Notes: generated by a model from the sequence alone, not told the origin. A DNA stretch of 27,695 bases from JAULUH01 sp032111745 (GCA_032111745.1 JAULUH010000459.1:1-27695); one strand, 5' to 3'; shown: positions 14,731 to 21,972, numbered from the stretch's first letter. Numbers and translations: made by a program.

Positions 14731-15498
14731 ATGTTCTTCTTCGACACAACGTATTTCTGGTGGGTGTTCATCCCCACCTTGCTGCTGTCCATCGGCGTGC
14801 AGCTCTATCTGAAGAGCACCTTTTCCAAGTGGAGCAAGGTTAAGAACTCTGCCGGGTTGAACGGCGACCAGGTGGCCCAGGAGCTGTTCGACGAGACCTC
14901 GCTGAATCCCATCCCGATTCAGCACATCAACCAGCCATTGGGCGACCACTTCGATCCCAAGGCCAACGTGGTGCGCCTCTCGCCACCGGTATACGGCCAG
15001 GATAGCGTGGCGGGCATGGCGGTGACGGCCCACGAGCTGGGCCACGTGCAGCAATACCAGACCGGCTCCGGGCTGATCAAGGCCCGCAGCCTGTTGCTGC
15101 CGGCGGTCACCTTCAGCCCTACCATCATGTACGCCTGCCTGATGATGGGGCTTCTGTTCAACATGACCAACCTGCTGTGGATCGGCATGTTCTTCTTCGG
15201 GCTGACCGTGCTGTTCTCCCTGTTGACTCTGCCCGTGGAGTTCGACGCCAGCCGCCGGGCCCTGAAGATGCTGGACGAGACCGGCACGGCCCGCACCGAG
15301 CAGGACAAGGACGGCGCCCGCAAGGTCCTCACCGCGGCTGCCCTGACCTATGTCGCCGCCTTCATCGGCTCCATGCTGCAGTTCTTCTACTACTTCCGGA
15401 TGGTCAGCCAGGAGTCCAAGCAGGACAGAGCCCGCGAGCAGCGCCGCCAGTCCGCCTCAAGTTCCCGCGGCCGCACTAGCAGCGGCCGTCGCCGCTAG
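14731..15498 (+). CDS. Neutral zinc metallopeptidase, YugP-like membrane protein
   Basis: 255 residues. The active-site HELGH (101-105) lies in AVTAHELGHVQQYQ, and the likely third ligand is in LPVEFDASRRAL. An N-terminal helix (about 10-26) and two or three helices after the catalytic segment anchor it in the membrane. VVRLSPPVYGQDSVAG before the motif is characteristic of the family. Substrate is unknown; membrane-protein quality control is a common guess only. The tail after residue 225 is very basic and Ser/Arg-rich. It is the last gene of the HdeD/DUF4203 operon, starting 6 nt after the previous stop. Confidence 0.88.
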   Translation: MFFFDTTYFWWVFIPTLLLSIGVQLYLKSTFSKWSKVKNSAGLNGDQVAQELFDETSLNPIPIQHINQPLGDHFDPKANVVRLSPPVYGQDSVAGMAVTAHELGHVQQYQTGSGLIKARSLLLPAVTFSPTIMYACLMMGLLFNMTNLLWIGMFFFGLTVLFSLLTLPVEFDASRRALKMLDETGTARTEQDKDGARKVLTAAALTYVAAFIGSMLQFFYYFRMVSQESKQDRAREQRRQSASSSRGRTSSGRRR

Positions 15499-15520
15499 GC
15501 CCCCAGTCCGGGGTGGCTCC

Positions 15521-15574
15521 CTTCGTGCCCAGCGTGCTCCGCGTTCGTCGTGGCCCTTCGCGGAATCGTGTTCC
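15521..15574 (-). repeat. Degenerate dispersed repeat with GGAATCGTGTTCC end
   Basis: This intergenic stretch matches, in opposite orientation, the element at 22214-22281. Both carry the 13-mer GGAATCGTGTTCC (here 15562-15574) next to CGCGAA, a GACCACGA-like block and CACGAAG units. A partial copy of the 13-mer (GAATCGTGTTCC) is at 4777-4788. Confidence 0.6.
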
Positions 15575-15603
15575 AAACGCCCTACCGCGACTCCGCTCTA
15601 CAC

Positions 15604-16428
15604 CTAGTACGCCCCGCAATTCGGCCGCGCCTCCGCCGTCGGATACAGGCACACCAGCGTCCACCCCCCCCCGAAGCGAGCGATGACCGCGGAATGCTGG
15701 TCGTAGCTTCCGGCAGGCCGCAGCTCGATAAAACGGTCCAGGTCCGTTTCCGTCCACTCCAGCGTATACCGCGCTCTGGCCCGCCCCTGGAAATCCCCTA
15801 CCGCCGGCGCCTGCAGCGGCTCAGGCAGGCGGTCAGGGGTAGGCGTGGCTAGCCCGGCCTGCAGCATAGCGTCCATGTTGGTCAGCGTGCTCCTGGCCGT
15901 GGCATTGGCCACGCTAAAGGCCGCGATGATGGCCACGCAGGCTAGCAGCAGGAGAGGCCCTCGCACCTGCTCCCACCAGGACACCGGCCGGCCCCGCATC
16001 TCCCCCAGGCTGTCGACCGTCCAGCGCAAGATCCCCATCACCGGCAGGGTCACCATGAACACCGGGAAGCCCAGGGTGATCCCGGTCACCAGCAGGCGCT
16101 GCGGATCATCTGGTAGTCCCCAGAAACCTCGCACAAGCAGCACCGCGGTGCTGGCCAGGCTGGGCAGAAGCACGCCCAGGGCCGTGCTGTCGGGCCAGGA
16201 ACAGAGCAGGCCCAGGATGCCTCCCCAGAGGGTGAGCAGCAGGATATTGCCGGGGGCGCCCAGGGGAGGCTGGTACAGGGGGATGCCGGGCAGGGTAAGG
16301 GGGTTAGCCAGCTGCGAAACCACGCCATATACCAGCCCGATAGCCAGTCCCAGCACCAGGCCCATCAGGCGGCGGTAGCGCACGATCTCCTCTAGCACCT
16401 CGCCGCGAGCCAAAGGGATGCGTTCCAT
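15604..16428 (-). CDS. Membrane protein of unknown function
   Basis: 274 residues, not recognised. The N-terminal 20 residues are cytoplasmic-looking and charged. About five hydrophobic helices follow to residue 195, the last one being LLLLACVAIIAAFSVAN. A soluble C-terminal domain of about 80 residues contains YTLEWTETDLDRFIELRPAGS and ends CLYPTAEARPNCGAY with two cysteines near the terminus. The soluble part, outside the membrane if the helix count is right, could be a small sensor or binding domain. ATG 16428 begins 4 nt after the DUF2905 stop, so the two are coupled. It is the last gene of a four-gene leftward operon. Confidence 0.7.
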   Translation of the reverse strand: MERIPLARGEVLEEIVRYRRLMGLVLGLAIGLVYGVVSQLANPLTLPGIPLYQPPLGAPGNILLLTLWGGILGLLCSWPDSTALGVLLPSLASTAVLLVRGFWGLPDDPQRLLVTGITLGFPVFMVTLPVMGILRWTVDSLGEMRGRPVSWWEQVRGPLLLLACVAIIAAFSVANATARSTLTNMDAMLQAGLATPTPDRLPEPLQAPAVGDFQGRARARYTLEWTETDLDRFIELRPAGSYDQHSAVIARFGGGWTLVCLYPTAEARPNCGAY

Positions 16429-16432
16429 AGGG

Positions 16433-16657
16433 CTACTTCAGGAAGCGGGCAACGACGTTGAGCACCAGGCTGACCAGGATGGAGAGCAGGCACATGGACA
16501 TGAGCGGGATGAAGATCGTGGCGTTCTTACCCTCGATCTTGATGTCGCCCGGTAGCTTGCCCAGCCAGGACAGGCCGCCGGCCCAGATCAGCACGCCGAC
16601 GATGATCGCTGCTACGCCCAGCCCTATCACCAGCAGCCCCAGGCTTTGGTTCGACAT
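16433..16657 (-). CDS. DUF2905 family small membrane protein
   Basis: 74 residues with two hydrophobic helices flanking a conserved loop, WLGKLPGDIKIEGKN, which is the DUF2905 signature; IFIPLMSMCLLSILVSLVLN is the second helix. The function is unknown; family members are small inner-membrane proteins. GGGAG lies about 8 nt before the ATG at 16657. It sits 36 nt after the metallo-beta-lactamase gene and 4 nt before the unknown membrane protein gene. Confidence 0.8.
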   Translation of the reverse strand: MSNQSLGLLVIGLGVAAIIVGVLIWAGGLSWLGKLPGDIKIEGKNATIFIPLMSMCLLSILVSLVLNVVARFLK

Positions 16658-16693
16658 AAGGCTACTCCCGTTCCGATCGGAGGCAAGCCGCGG

Positions 16694-17701
16694 TCAGGCG
16701 GCCAGCGCCACCGACCATATGCCCCGGTCCGAGGGTTCCAGGGTCACCTCGCCGGAAGCCTCCAGGACGTCCAGGTGGCCGAGGACCTCGGAGGTGACGA
16801 GGAAGGCATCGACGTGGTCGAGACTGCGAAACAGTCCCCCGGCCAGCTGCCACATGGTGCGCGGCCCCCCGGCCAGCAGTTCTCGCAGCCGGCTCAGCCG
16901 CCGCTGGTAGGCCTCGAAGCGCTGGCTGATCAGATAGCGCGGGTTCGGCACCGGCGGCCCGTGGCCCGCCAGCACGGCCGTCACCGGTAGGTCGTAGACC
17001 CGGCACAGGGAGCGCCAGTAGTCCATTAGCGGCTTACGGCGCCCGGCCTCTCCCTCCGCGGGCGGCTCGACCACCGCGTTGGAGCTGATATGGGCCAGCA
17101 GGTGGTCGTTGCCCAGCAGCAGCCGGCTGTCCGCCTGGTAGAGGCACACCAGGCTGCTGGAGTGGCCAGGGCAGGCGAGCACCTCCCACGGCATCCCCCC
17201 CAGGTCGATAGTGGCGCCGTCGGCCAGGAAGTGCGTGACCGGGCCGTGGGTCTGCAGTTGGCGCAGCTTGCTGTACGCCTGAACGACCGGCTCCGCCCGC
17301 TCCGCCGGCACCCCCGCGGCCGCCAGCATGTCGGCCCAGAAGCTGGCCCGCTGATCGTGAAAGTGGGGCCAGCCCTCGATCCAGGGTTGGGCCAGGCTGG
17401 CGGCCCAGACCTCGGCCTGGCTGGCCTCGGCCAGCCGGCCGGCCATCCCGAAGTGGTCGGTGTGGGCGTGGGTGACGACGATGCGCTCGAGGTCGGACGG
17501 CTGGTAGCCCAGGGCCGCCAGGCCGGCCTGCAGGGCCGCCCAGGCCTCGAGGGTATGGGGGCCGGTATCCACCAGAGTCAGCGCCTCTCCCTCCACCAGG
17601 TAGGTATGCACCGGGCCCACCGGGAAAGGGGTGGGCAGGGTGATCTGGTGGATGCGGGACAGGACGGCCGCGTCGGAGGCGTCGACGGCAAGGGTTTGCA
17701 T
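16694..17701 (-). CDS. Metallo-beta-lactamase-fold hydrolase
   Basis: 335 residues. The zinc motif THAHTDHFG supplies H78, H80, D82 and H83. Asp45 in LVDTG, His in CPGHSSSLVCLY and a late AGHGPPVPNP complete the metal-ligand set. The last 80 residues (RRLSRLRELLAGGPRTMWQL and on) resemble the helical C-terminal extension of the LACTB2/glyoxalase II-like subgroup. Substrate is uncertain; thioester or lactone hydrolysis would suit its MaoC neighbour, but that is inference. ATG 17701 is 16 nt after the MaoC stop. Confidence 0.88.
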   Translation of the reverse strand: MQTLAVDASDAAVLSRIHQITLPTPFPVGPVHTYLVEGEALTLVDTGPHTLEAWAALQAGLAALGYQPSDLERIVVTHAHTDHFGMAGRLAEASQAEVWAASLAQPWIEGWPHFHDQRASFWADMLAAAGVPAERAEPVVQAYSKLRQLQTHGPVTHFLADGATIDLGGMPWEVLACPGHSSSLVCLYQADSRLLLGNDHLLAHISSNAVVEPPAEGEAGRRKPLMDYWRSLCRVYDLPVTAVLAGHGPPVPNPRYLISQRFEAYQRRLSRLRELLAGGPRTMWQLAGGLFRSLDHVDAFLVTSEVLGHLDVLEASGEVTLEPSDRGIWSVALAA

Positions 17702-17717
17702 GGGTGTGTGGCGGACC

Positions 17718-18185
17718 TCAGGCCTCGCCGCGCTGCCTGACCAGGATGGTCCAGGTGCCCCGCTGCACCACAGTGTCGTGCTGGTTCACCACCTGCACCT
17801 TGAAGGTCACGTATCCGCCCCCCAGCCGGGGCATGGGCTTCAACTGGTCGACGGTAGCCCGGACCGTGATCGTATCGCCGATCTTGACGGCGTTGCGGAA
17901 CTGCCAGCTGAGCTCGATGAACGCCAGCACCGTCTCCCGCATGAACCCCAGGCGCTCGGCCAGCCCGGTAGCCATAGAGAGTACGAGCATGCCGTGGGCA
18001 ATGCGCTCGCCGAAGGGGGTCTGGCGGGCGGCCTCGGCGTCGACGTGGATGGCGTTCCAGTCCCCGCTGAGCGCGGCGAAGTTGACGATATCGGCCTCGC
18101 CGATCGTGCGGCCCTGCGAGGTGATGGCTTGGCCCACCTCATAGTCTTCGAAATAGAGTCCCACAGGCGGCTTGAGCTCGGGCAC
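17718..18185 (-). CDS. MaoC-like hotdog-fold dehydratase
   Basis: 155 residues. YFEDYEVGQ near the N-terminus and DIVNFAALSGDWNAIHVD, followed by PFGERIAHGMLVLS, are the MaoC/(R)-hydratase signatures, with Asp and His of the hydratase dyad in the GDWNAIHVD block. Enzymes of this type hydrate trans-2-enoyl-CoA or act in related acyl-thioester chemistry. Start choice: two GTG codons, at 18191 and 18185, are in frame. AGGAGG occupies 18196-18191 and overlaps the first, but lies 5 nt before the second, so GTG 18185 is the likely start. It is the first gene of the operon and has a good promoter 40-70 nt upstream. Confidence 0.9.
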   Translation of the reverse strand: MPELKPPVGLYFEDYEVGQAITSQGRTIGEADIVNFAALSGDWNAIHVDAEAARQTPFGERIAHGMLVLSMATGLAERLGFMRETVLAFIELSWQFRNAVKIGDTITVRATVDQLKPMPRLGGGYVTFKVQVVNQHDTVVQRGTWTILVRQRGEA

Positions 18186-18223
18186 GGGCACCTCCTACGG
18201 ATGACGACAAATGCTCGGTCCCC

Positions 18224-18252
18224 ATTCTACCGGCTCACAGAGGGTTTGCCAA
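18224..18252 (-). promoter_or_regulatory. Promoter for the MaoC operon
   Basis: On the minus strand TTGGCA (18252-18247) and TAGAAT (18229-18224) are separated by 17 nt. Transcription would start near 18217, giving a leader of about 30 nt that carries AGGAGG. Confidence 0.75.
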
Positions 18253-18332
18253 ACAACAAGGCGCATTTAAAGCCTGTTGACCTGTTCATGAAGTGTCTGC
18301 CAACCAGTCTCCTTGCCTACCGCGGGCATGAA

Positions 18333-18383
18333 CGTAGGGCATGAAGGGCGTGGCCGCCGCCGCCACGCCCTTCATGCCCTACG
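18333..18383. repeat. 51-bp near-perfect palindrome
   Basis: Two exact 22-nt arms (18333-18354 and 18362-18383) surround a 7-nt loop CGCCGCC; the arm begins CGTAGGGCATGAAGGGCGTG. There is no T-run on either side. It lies between the MaoC promoter and the 3' end of the putative non-coding RNA. It may act as a transcription barrier between them or be a dispersed palindromic element. Confidence 0.85.
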
Positions 18384-18451
18384 CCGTGCGTACCGCCTGT
18401 GGTATAGGGTTCTCGCAATGCCGGTGCTTCAACCTGTTTCAAATGCACCCC

Positions 18452-18490
18452 AAAAACCAACATGCCCGAATCCTGTGATTCGGGCATGTT
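18452..18490 (-). terminator. Intrinsic terminator of the minus-strand non-coding transcript
   Basis: Exact 14-nt arms (18459-18472, 18477-18490; AACATGCCCGAATC and its complement) enclose a 4-nt loop. On the minus strand the stem is followed by GG and a run of five T (18456-18452), the standard rho-independent layout. On the plus strand no T-run follows, so it acts leftward. Confidence 0.85.
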
Positions 18491-18912
18491 GCCGGAGAAG
18501 GGGCCTCAAGTAACCTTCATGCTTTGCCAGTGAGTGAGCTGCTGCTTTCCTCACAACTCGCTCCCCAGCAGCTTCGCAGATCGATTGGACTTGACAGTTT
18601 GGTGGTACCGTACTGCCTATCTCTTCTTCTCAGTCACACCACTCCACGGCTCTGGACAAGCCATTGCTTGCTAGCCGTGCCAGGCTGCTGCCCATGTGGT
18701 TGACAAGATCGCGCATGCCGCTGGCAAGTCCTCCAATTTCTCGGGGCTCCCATCGCCTCACTCTTGACAGCTTGCTTTAGCTTGTGTTGCGGTGGTCGAT
18801 GGATGGATAGTTGTTACCGATGTAGCGCCGCCTCTGTAGGCTTCGCTGGCACCGATACCCAACGCTCCGTTGATCGTCCTGCAAACACTTTGTTAAAGTT
18901 CTCTCTTGAGCT
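18452..18912 (-). ncRNA. Putative structured non-coding RNA, about 460 nt, class not recognised
   Basis: No protein gene fits between 18192 and 18975, yet the minus strand has a promoter (18948-18919) and an intrinsic terminator (18490-18452). The 5' end CTCAAG (18910-18905) can pair with CTTGAG (18510-18505) just before the terminator, closing the molecule. Inside, local stems are easy to see: AGCG/CGCT around GCCT/AGGC (18824-18847), TGCCAG/CTGGCA (18678-18683 with 18721-18726), CACGGCT/AGCCGTG with inner ACAAGC/GCTTGC (18645-18679), GACAGT/ACTGCC (18593-18617, one G-U) and AGCTGCT/AGCAGCT (18537-18573). The motif UGUCAA recurs three times in the RNA. Base composition is visibly less GC-rich than the flanks. 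I do not find the conserved blocks of RNase P RNA, tmRNA, SRP RNA or 6S RNA. A decayed insertion remains possible. Confidence 0.6.
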
Positions 18913-18918
18913 ACCTTC

Positions 18919-18948
18919 ATTATAGCACAGCCGCCATTGACAAGTCAA
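18919..18948 (-). promoter_or_regulatory. Strong promoter of the putative non-coding RNA
   Basis: On the minus strand TTGACT (18948-18943) and a perfect TATAAT (18924-18919) are separated by 18 nt, placing the start near 18912. It begins only 27 nt after the EamA stop codon, and no reading frame of note follows it. Confidence 0.8.
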
Positions 18949-18975
18949 TACCCCTCGGACCCAAACCACAGCTTT

Positions 18976-19893
18976 TTAAGGTTGCAGTTCCGTTGCACGT
19001 GGCAACCCCTCGCCGCGGGGGCGCAGCAGCCAGACCGCGGCCAGGATCAGCGCGCCGCCGGCCATCTGGCCGAGGGCCAGGCTCTCGCCCAGGACGATAC
19101 GGGCGAGGAGGGCCGCTAGCACGGGCTCGAGGGTGGCGACCAGGCTGGCGACGCTGACGGGCACGGTCTGCACCCCCGCGGCGTAGGCCACGGAGGCGCC
19201 GACGGTGGGGCCCAAGGCCAGGGCCAGCAGCCAGAAGATGGCCCCAGGGGCCTGCAGCGCGCCCTGCAGCGGGGACAGGGGCTGGATCAGCAGCAGTACG
19301 GCGGCGCCGACGAGCATGCCATAGCACTGCAGGGTCCATGGCGAGGTGTGGCGCACGCCAACCTTGTTGAACACGCTCCACAGGCCGTAGGTCAGGCCCG
19401 AGAGCAGGCCCCACAGAATACCCCAGCCGTTGACCCGCAGCAGCTCGGGCCGGTACACCTGGGCGATCAGGGCCGAACCGGCGAGGGTGAGGCCGAGGGC
19501 CAGGATGTGGGTGCGGGTCAGCTGCTCGCCGAGGAAGCGCCAGGCGATCACGGCGACCCAGGCCGGCGCGGTGTACAGCAGCACGGCAGCCACGGCCACC
19601 CCGGCGGTGAGGATGGCGTTGATATAGACGGCGTAGAAGAGGGCGATGCCAAACACCCCATACAGCACGGCGATGGTGGCGGCCCGCCGCGTGACCCGCA
19701 GCGAGGAGGGGCGCAGGAACAGGAGGCCGGCGAGGAGCAGCAGCCCGCCCAGGCCGGCGCGAAACGCGGCCACAGCCAGCGGGGGCAGGCCATAGGTCTC
19801 GGCGAGCACAGTGTAGAGGACGCCCAGGGTGGCCCACAGGGTGGCGGCCAGCAGGATGAGGAGATAGCCGCGGCCCGGGGAGGAGGTGGTCAT
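18976..19893 (-). CDS. EamA/DMT-family transporter
   Basis: 305 residues with ten hydrophobic helices in two repeated halves. EamA features include AATLWATLGVLYT in helix 1, LLYTAPAWVAVIAWRFLGEQLT at the end of the first half (residues about 94-115) and ATLEPVLAALLARIVLGESL at the end of the second. Members export or import small metabolites such as amino acids or nucleosides; the substrate cannot be read. I start at ATG 19893 (MTTSSPGRGYLLILLAA) rather than the open frame to 19947, because a TACAAT box ends 8 nt upstream and the predicted start site falls at or beside the ATG. No ribosome site precedes it. The gene stands alone. Confidence 0.88.
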   Translation of the reverse strand: MTTSSPGRGYLLILLAATLWATLGVLYTVLAETYGLPPLAVAAFRAGLGGLLLLAGLLFLRPSSLRVTRRAATIAVLYGVFGIALFYAVYINAILTAGVAVAAVLLYTAPAWVAVIAWRFLGEQLTRTHILALGLTLAGSALIAQVYRPELLRVNGWGILWGLLSGLTYGLWSVFNKVGVRHTSPWTLQCYGMLVGAAVLLLIQPLSPLQGALQAPGAIFWLLALALGPTVGASVAYAAGVQTVPVSVASLVATLEPVLAALLARIVLGESLALGQMAGGALILAAVWLLRPRGEGLPRATELQP

Positions 19894-19901
19894 GGCTGCG
19901 G

Positions 19902-19930
19902 ATTGTACCAGCAAGCCAGGGCCATGTCCA
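19902..19930 (-). promoter_or_regulatory. Promoter giving a leaderless EamA mRNA
   Basis: On the minus strand TGGACA (19930-19925), a 17-nt spacer and TACAAT (19907-19902) end 8 nt before the ATG at 19893. Confidence 0.65.
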
Positions 19931-19996
19931 CCTCGCCAGCATAACACGCCGGTACCAGGAGGACACCTCCGTATGTGAGCGCTTCAGCGCTGGTAC

Positions 19997-20025
19997 TTGT
20001 CGCCAGTCTCATGTTGCGCGATAAT
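19997..20025 (+). promoter_or_regulatory. Promoter for the BON-domain gene
   Basis: TTGTCG (19997-20002) and GATAAT (20020-20025) are separated by 17 nt. The start near 20032 gives a leader of about 90 nt. Confidence 0.55.
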
Positions 20026-20121
20026 AGGCTTGATTGTTGATGGGTTCACAAATCACGGCCTTGCAGTGCGCTTATCTCAGCCAGCGGGCTTGCCCCGTGC
20101 ACCCGACAGGAGGGCAGGAGC

Positions 20122-20562
20122 ATGATCTCAATCTCAGCCACCACCGAGGATGCCAAAGATGTGGCGTTTCGCGCGTTTGACTTTCTCTCCGAGGAGCAGG
20201 CGCTGCGCACCACCACGTCCGATATCCTGATCGAGGCGGCGGATGGCCAGCTGGTGTTGAAGGGCCGGGTGCGCACCAATAACCTGCGCGGCCTCGCCCA
20301 CCGCCTGGCTCAGGCAGCCAGCAACGGCTGGCAGCTGCACGACGAGCTGGTCAGCGACGACGAACTGGCCTTGGAGATCGGCTCCCGCCTGGCCATGGAC
20401 CCGCGCATGGCCGGGACGGATATCAGGAGTGAGGTGTACATGGGCTCGGTCAACCTGAAGGGCAGGGTGCATACCACAGCCCAGCGCGACGCCGCGCTGG
20501 AACTGGCCGGGTCGGTACCCGGCGTGGGGAGCGTGAACAACCAGTTGACAGTGTTGGACTGA
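20122..20562 (+). CDS. BON-domain protein
   Basis: 146 residues. The last 70 form a BON domain: a helical DELALEIGSRLAMDP segment, then VYMGSVNLKGRVHTTAQRDA and a final PGVGSVNNQLTV, with the Gly pattern typical of the fold. The earlier part (ILIEAADGQLVLKGRVRTNN, then LAHRLAQAASNGWQL) looks like a second, less regular BON repeat. BON domains bind membranes or phospholipids; bacterial members often accompany stress proteins. No signal peptide is seen, so it is probably cytoplasmic. AGGAGGG and CAGGAG precede ATG 20122. It lies upstream of the Hsp20 pair, separated by 376 nt. Confidence 0.8.
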   Translation: MISISATTEDAKDVAFRAFDFLSEEQALRTTTSDILIEAADGQLVLKGRVRTNNLRGLAHRLAQAASNGWQLHDELVSDDELALEIGSRLAMDPRMAGTDIRSEVYMGSVNLKGRVHTTAQRDAALELAGSVPGVGSVNNQLTVLD

Positions 20563-20938
20563 GCGGCCGAGCCATATAACCACGTCCACCGGCGAGGGAA
20601 CCGCAGAGACACAGAGCACGCAAAGGGGTACAATAGACCGGAGGAGCCGGAGCGAAGCACACGCGTCTGTCCCATCGTAGGGGCGGGATCCCCCCGCCCT
20701 TCGCGCTCTCCCTGGGCCGTCACTTCCCGACCCAACCTGTGCCTCGCCGCCGCACCACCCTCCTCTCGCCGCCACGCCCATTACTAACACAACGCTAACG
20801 GTAGACTTATGCTCTTCTAACATTGGTGCGTTACGCTAGGGGTGTAAAGCAAAAGCGGCGTGTGGCCGCCGAACAATGACCGTGCGTGGATCATCAAAGA
20901 GACGCGTTTGCGTGCCGAGGAGTTTAGGAGGTAGACCC
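20563..20938. other. Non-coding interval between BON gene and hsp20
   Basis: 376 nt without a supportable gene. It holds a decayed repeat of the 'accgcagagacacagag' kind at about 20598-20625 and a GGGCGGG/CCCGCCC hairpin (20681-20687, 20693-20699) in a context typical of dispersed intergenic repeats. The last 100 nt, with two ACGCTA units, should contain the hsp20 promoter, but no convincing -35/-10 pair or CIRCE element is visible. Confidence 0.5.
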
Positions 20939-21388
20939 ATGGCGAACATTGTGCCGAGAGAACCGATGCGTGAGATGCTGAGCCTGCGCGAGGCGATGGA
21001 CAAGCTCTTCGAGGAGAGCTTTGTGGGCCCGCGTGGCTGGCTGGGCCTCAGCGGTGAGGCGATTTCCCTGCCGCTGGACGTATACCAGACCGAGAATGAT
21101 ATCGTGGTCACGGCGCCGGTGCCGGGGATCAAGCCGGAGGACATCGACATCAGCATTTCCGGCGACACCCTGACCATCCGGGGCGAGACCATGGCCGAGG
21201 AGCGGGTCGAAAAGGGCAGCTTCATCCGCCAGGAGCGGCGCTACGGCCGCTTCGAGCGCAGCATGACTTTGCCTGTGGAGGTCCAGGCCGAGAAGGCCGC
21301 TGCCACCTTCGAGAACGGCGTCTTGACCCTCACCCTGCCCAAGGCCGAGGCCGTGAAGCCGAAGCAGATCAAGGTTACCGTGAAGTAA
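20939..21388 (+). CDS. Small heat-shock protein, Hsp20 family (first copy)
   Basis: 149 residues. An ATP-independent holdase chaperone that binds unfolding proteins. The alpha-crystallin domain runs from about residue 38 (SLPLDVYQTENDIVVTAPVP) to GVLTLTLPKAE, including the LTIRGE strand and the FENGVLTLTLPK signature. The N-terminal arm (REMLSLREAMDKLFEESF) is typical of bacterial class A proteins. ATG 20939 has AGGAGG (20926-20931) 7 nt upstream; the 21-codon open extension before it has none. It lacks a clear IXI motif; the C-terminus ends PKQIKVTVK, where IKV may serve that role. A second hsp20 follows 49 nt later. Confidence 0.92.
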   Translation: MANIVPREPMREMLSLREAMDKLFEESFVGPRGWLGLSGEAISLPLDVYQTENDIVVTAPVPGIKPEDIDISISGDTLTIRGETMAEERVEKGSFIRQERRYGRFERSMTLPVEVQAEKAAATFENGVLTLTLPKAEAVKPKQIKVTVK

Positions 21389-21437
21389 GGTCGATCGATA
21401 CTAACAAATCGAGACTGATAAGAAGGAGAAAACGACC

Positions 21438-21899
21438 ATGACCAGAGTAGTGACCCGGTGGGAACCGATGCGCGATTACGTGACCCTGCGCGATGCCATG
21501 GATCGGCTGTTCGAGGACAGCATTGTGTCCCCTGGCTGGACCACGCTGAGCCGGCGGGGCCAGGAGGCTGGCGCCACCTGGCGCCTCCCGGTGGACATCT
21601 ACACCACCCCTGAGGAGGTCGTGATCACGGCCAGCGTGCCCGGTGTGGATCCAGAGCAGGTGGAGATCACCCTGGAGGGCGACGTGCTCACCATTAAGGG
21701 TGAGCTGCCGGCGCCGCTGGAGAACGTGGAGTATGTGATGCGCGAGCGCCGCTTTGGGCCGTTCAGCCGCAGCCTGACCTTCAACGTGCCGCTGCATGCG
21801 GAGGCCATCGAGGCTACCTTCGAGCGTGGCGTCCTGACCGTGGTGGCTCCCAAGGCCGAGGCCGTGAAGCCGAAGCAAATCAAGGTTCACGCCAAGTAA
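21438..21899 (+). CDS. Small heat-shock protein, Hsp20 family (second copy)
   Basis: 153 residues. Same architecture as the upstream gene: arm YVTLRDAMDRLFEDSI, alpha-crystallin domain beginning WRLPVDIYTTPEEVVITASV, the LTIKGE strand, and FERGVLTVVAPKAE. It carries a few extra residues before the domain (SRRGQEAGATW). Most of the protein diverges clearly from copy one, but the last 12 codons before the end are almost identical at DNA level. AGAAGGAG lies about 8 nt before ATG 21438. The two genes are probably cotranscribed and may form mixed oligomers (inference). A hairpin follows. Confidence 0.92.
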   Translation: MTRVVTRWEPMRDYVTLRDAMDRLFEDSIVSPGWTTLSRRGQEAGATWRLPVDIYTTPEEVVITASVPGVDPEQVEITLEGDVLTIKGELPAPLENVEYVMRERRFGPFSRSLTFNVPLHAEAIEATFERGVLTVVAPKAEAVKPKQIKVHAK

Positions 21900-21919
21900 G
21901 CGAGTGGCGGGGATTGATA

Positions 21920-21951
21920 GCGGCAGGGCAACCCTCAGGGTGCCCTGCCGC
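21920..21951 (+). terminator. Hairpin after the hsp20 pair
   Basis: GCGGCAGGGCA-ACCCT and AGGGT-GCCCTGCCGC pair around one or two bases with a single bulged A, 20 nt after the hsp20 stop. No T-run follows, so this may weaken rather than stop transcription into fmdB. Confidence 0.5.
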
Positions 21952-21972
21952 TTGGCGTGAGAGGATAGATGG

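Noticed and set aside
18452..18912. RNase P RNA, tmRNA, SRP RNA or 6S RNA
   Set aside because: Length and closing helix suggested RNase P RNA and GAGGAAAG occurs once, but near the 3' end and without the other conserved blocks. No tRNA-like ends or SRP core sequence are seen.
20563..20938. CIRCE or other heat-shock operator before hsp20
   Set aside because: No TTAGCACTC/GAGTGCTAA pair is present; the two ACGCTA units are too short to support an operator.
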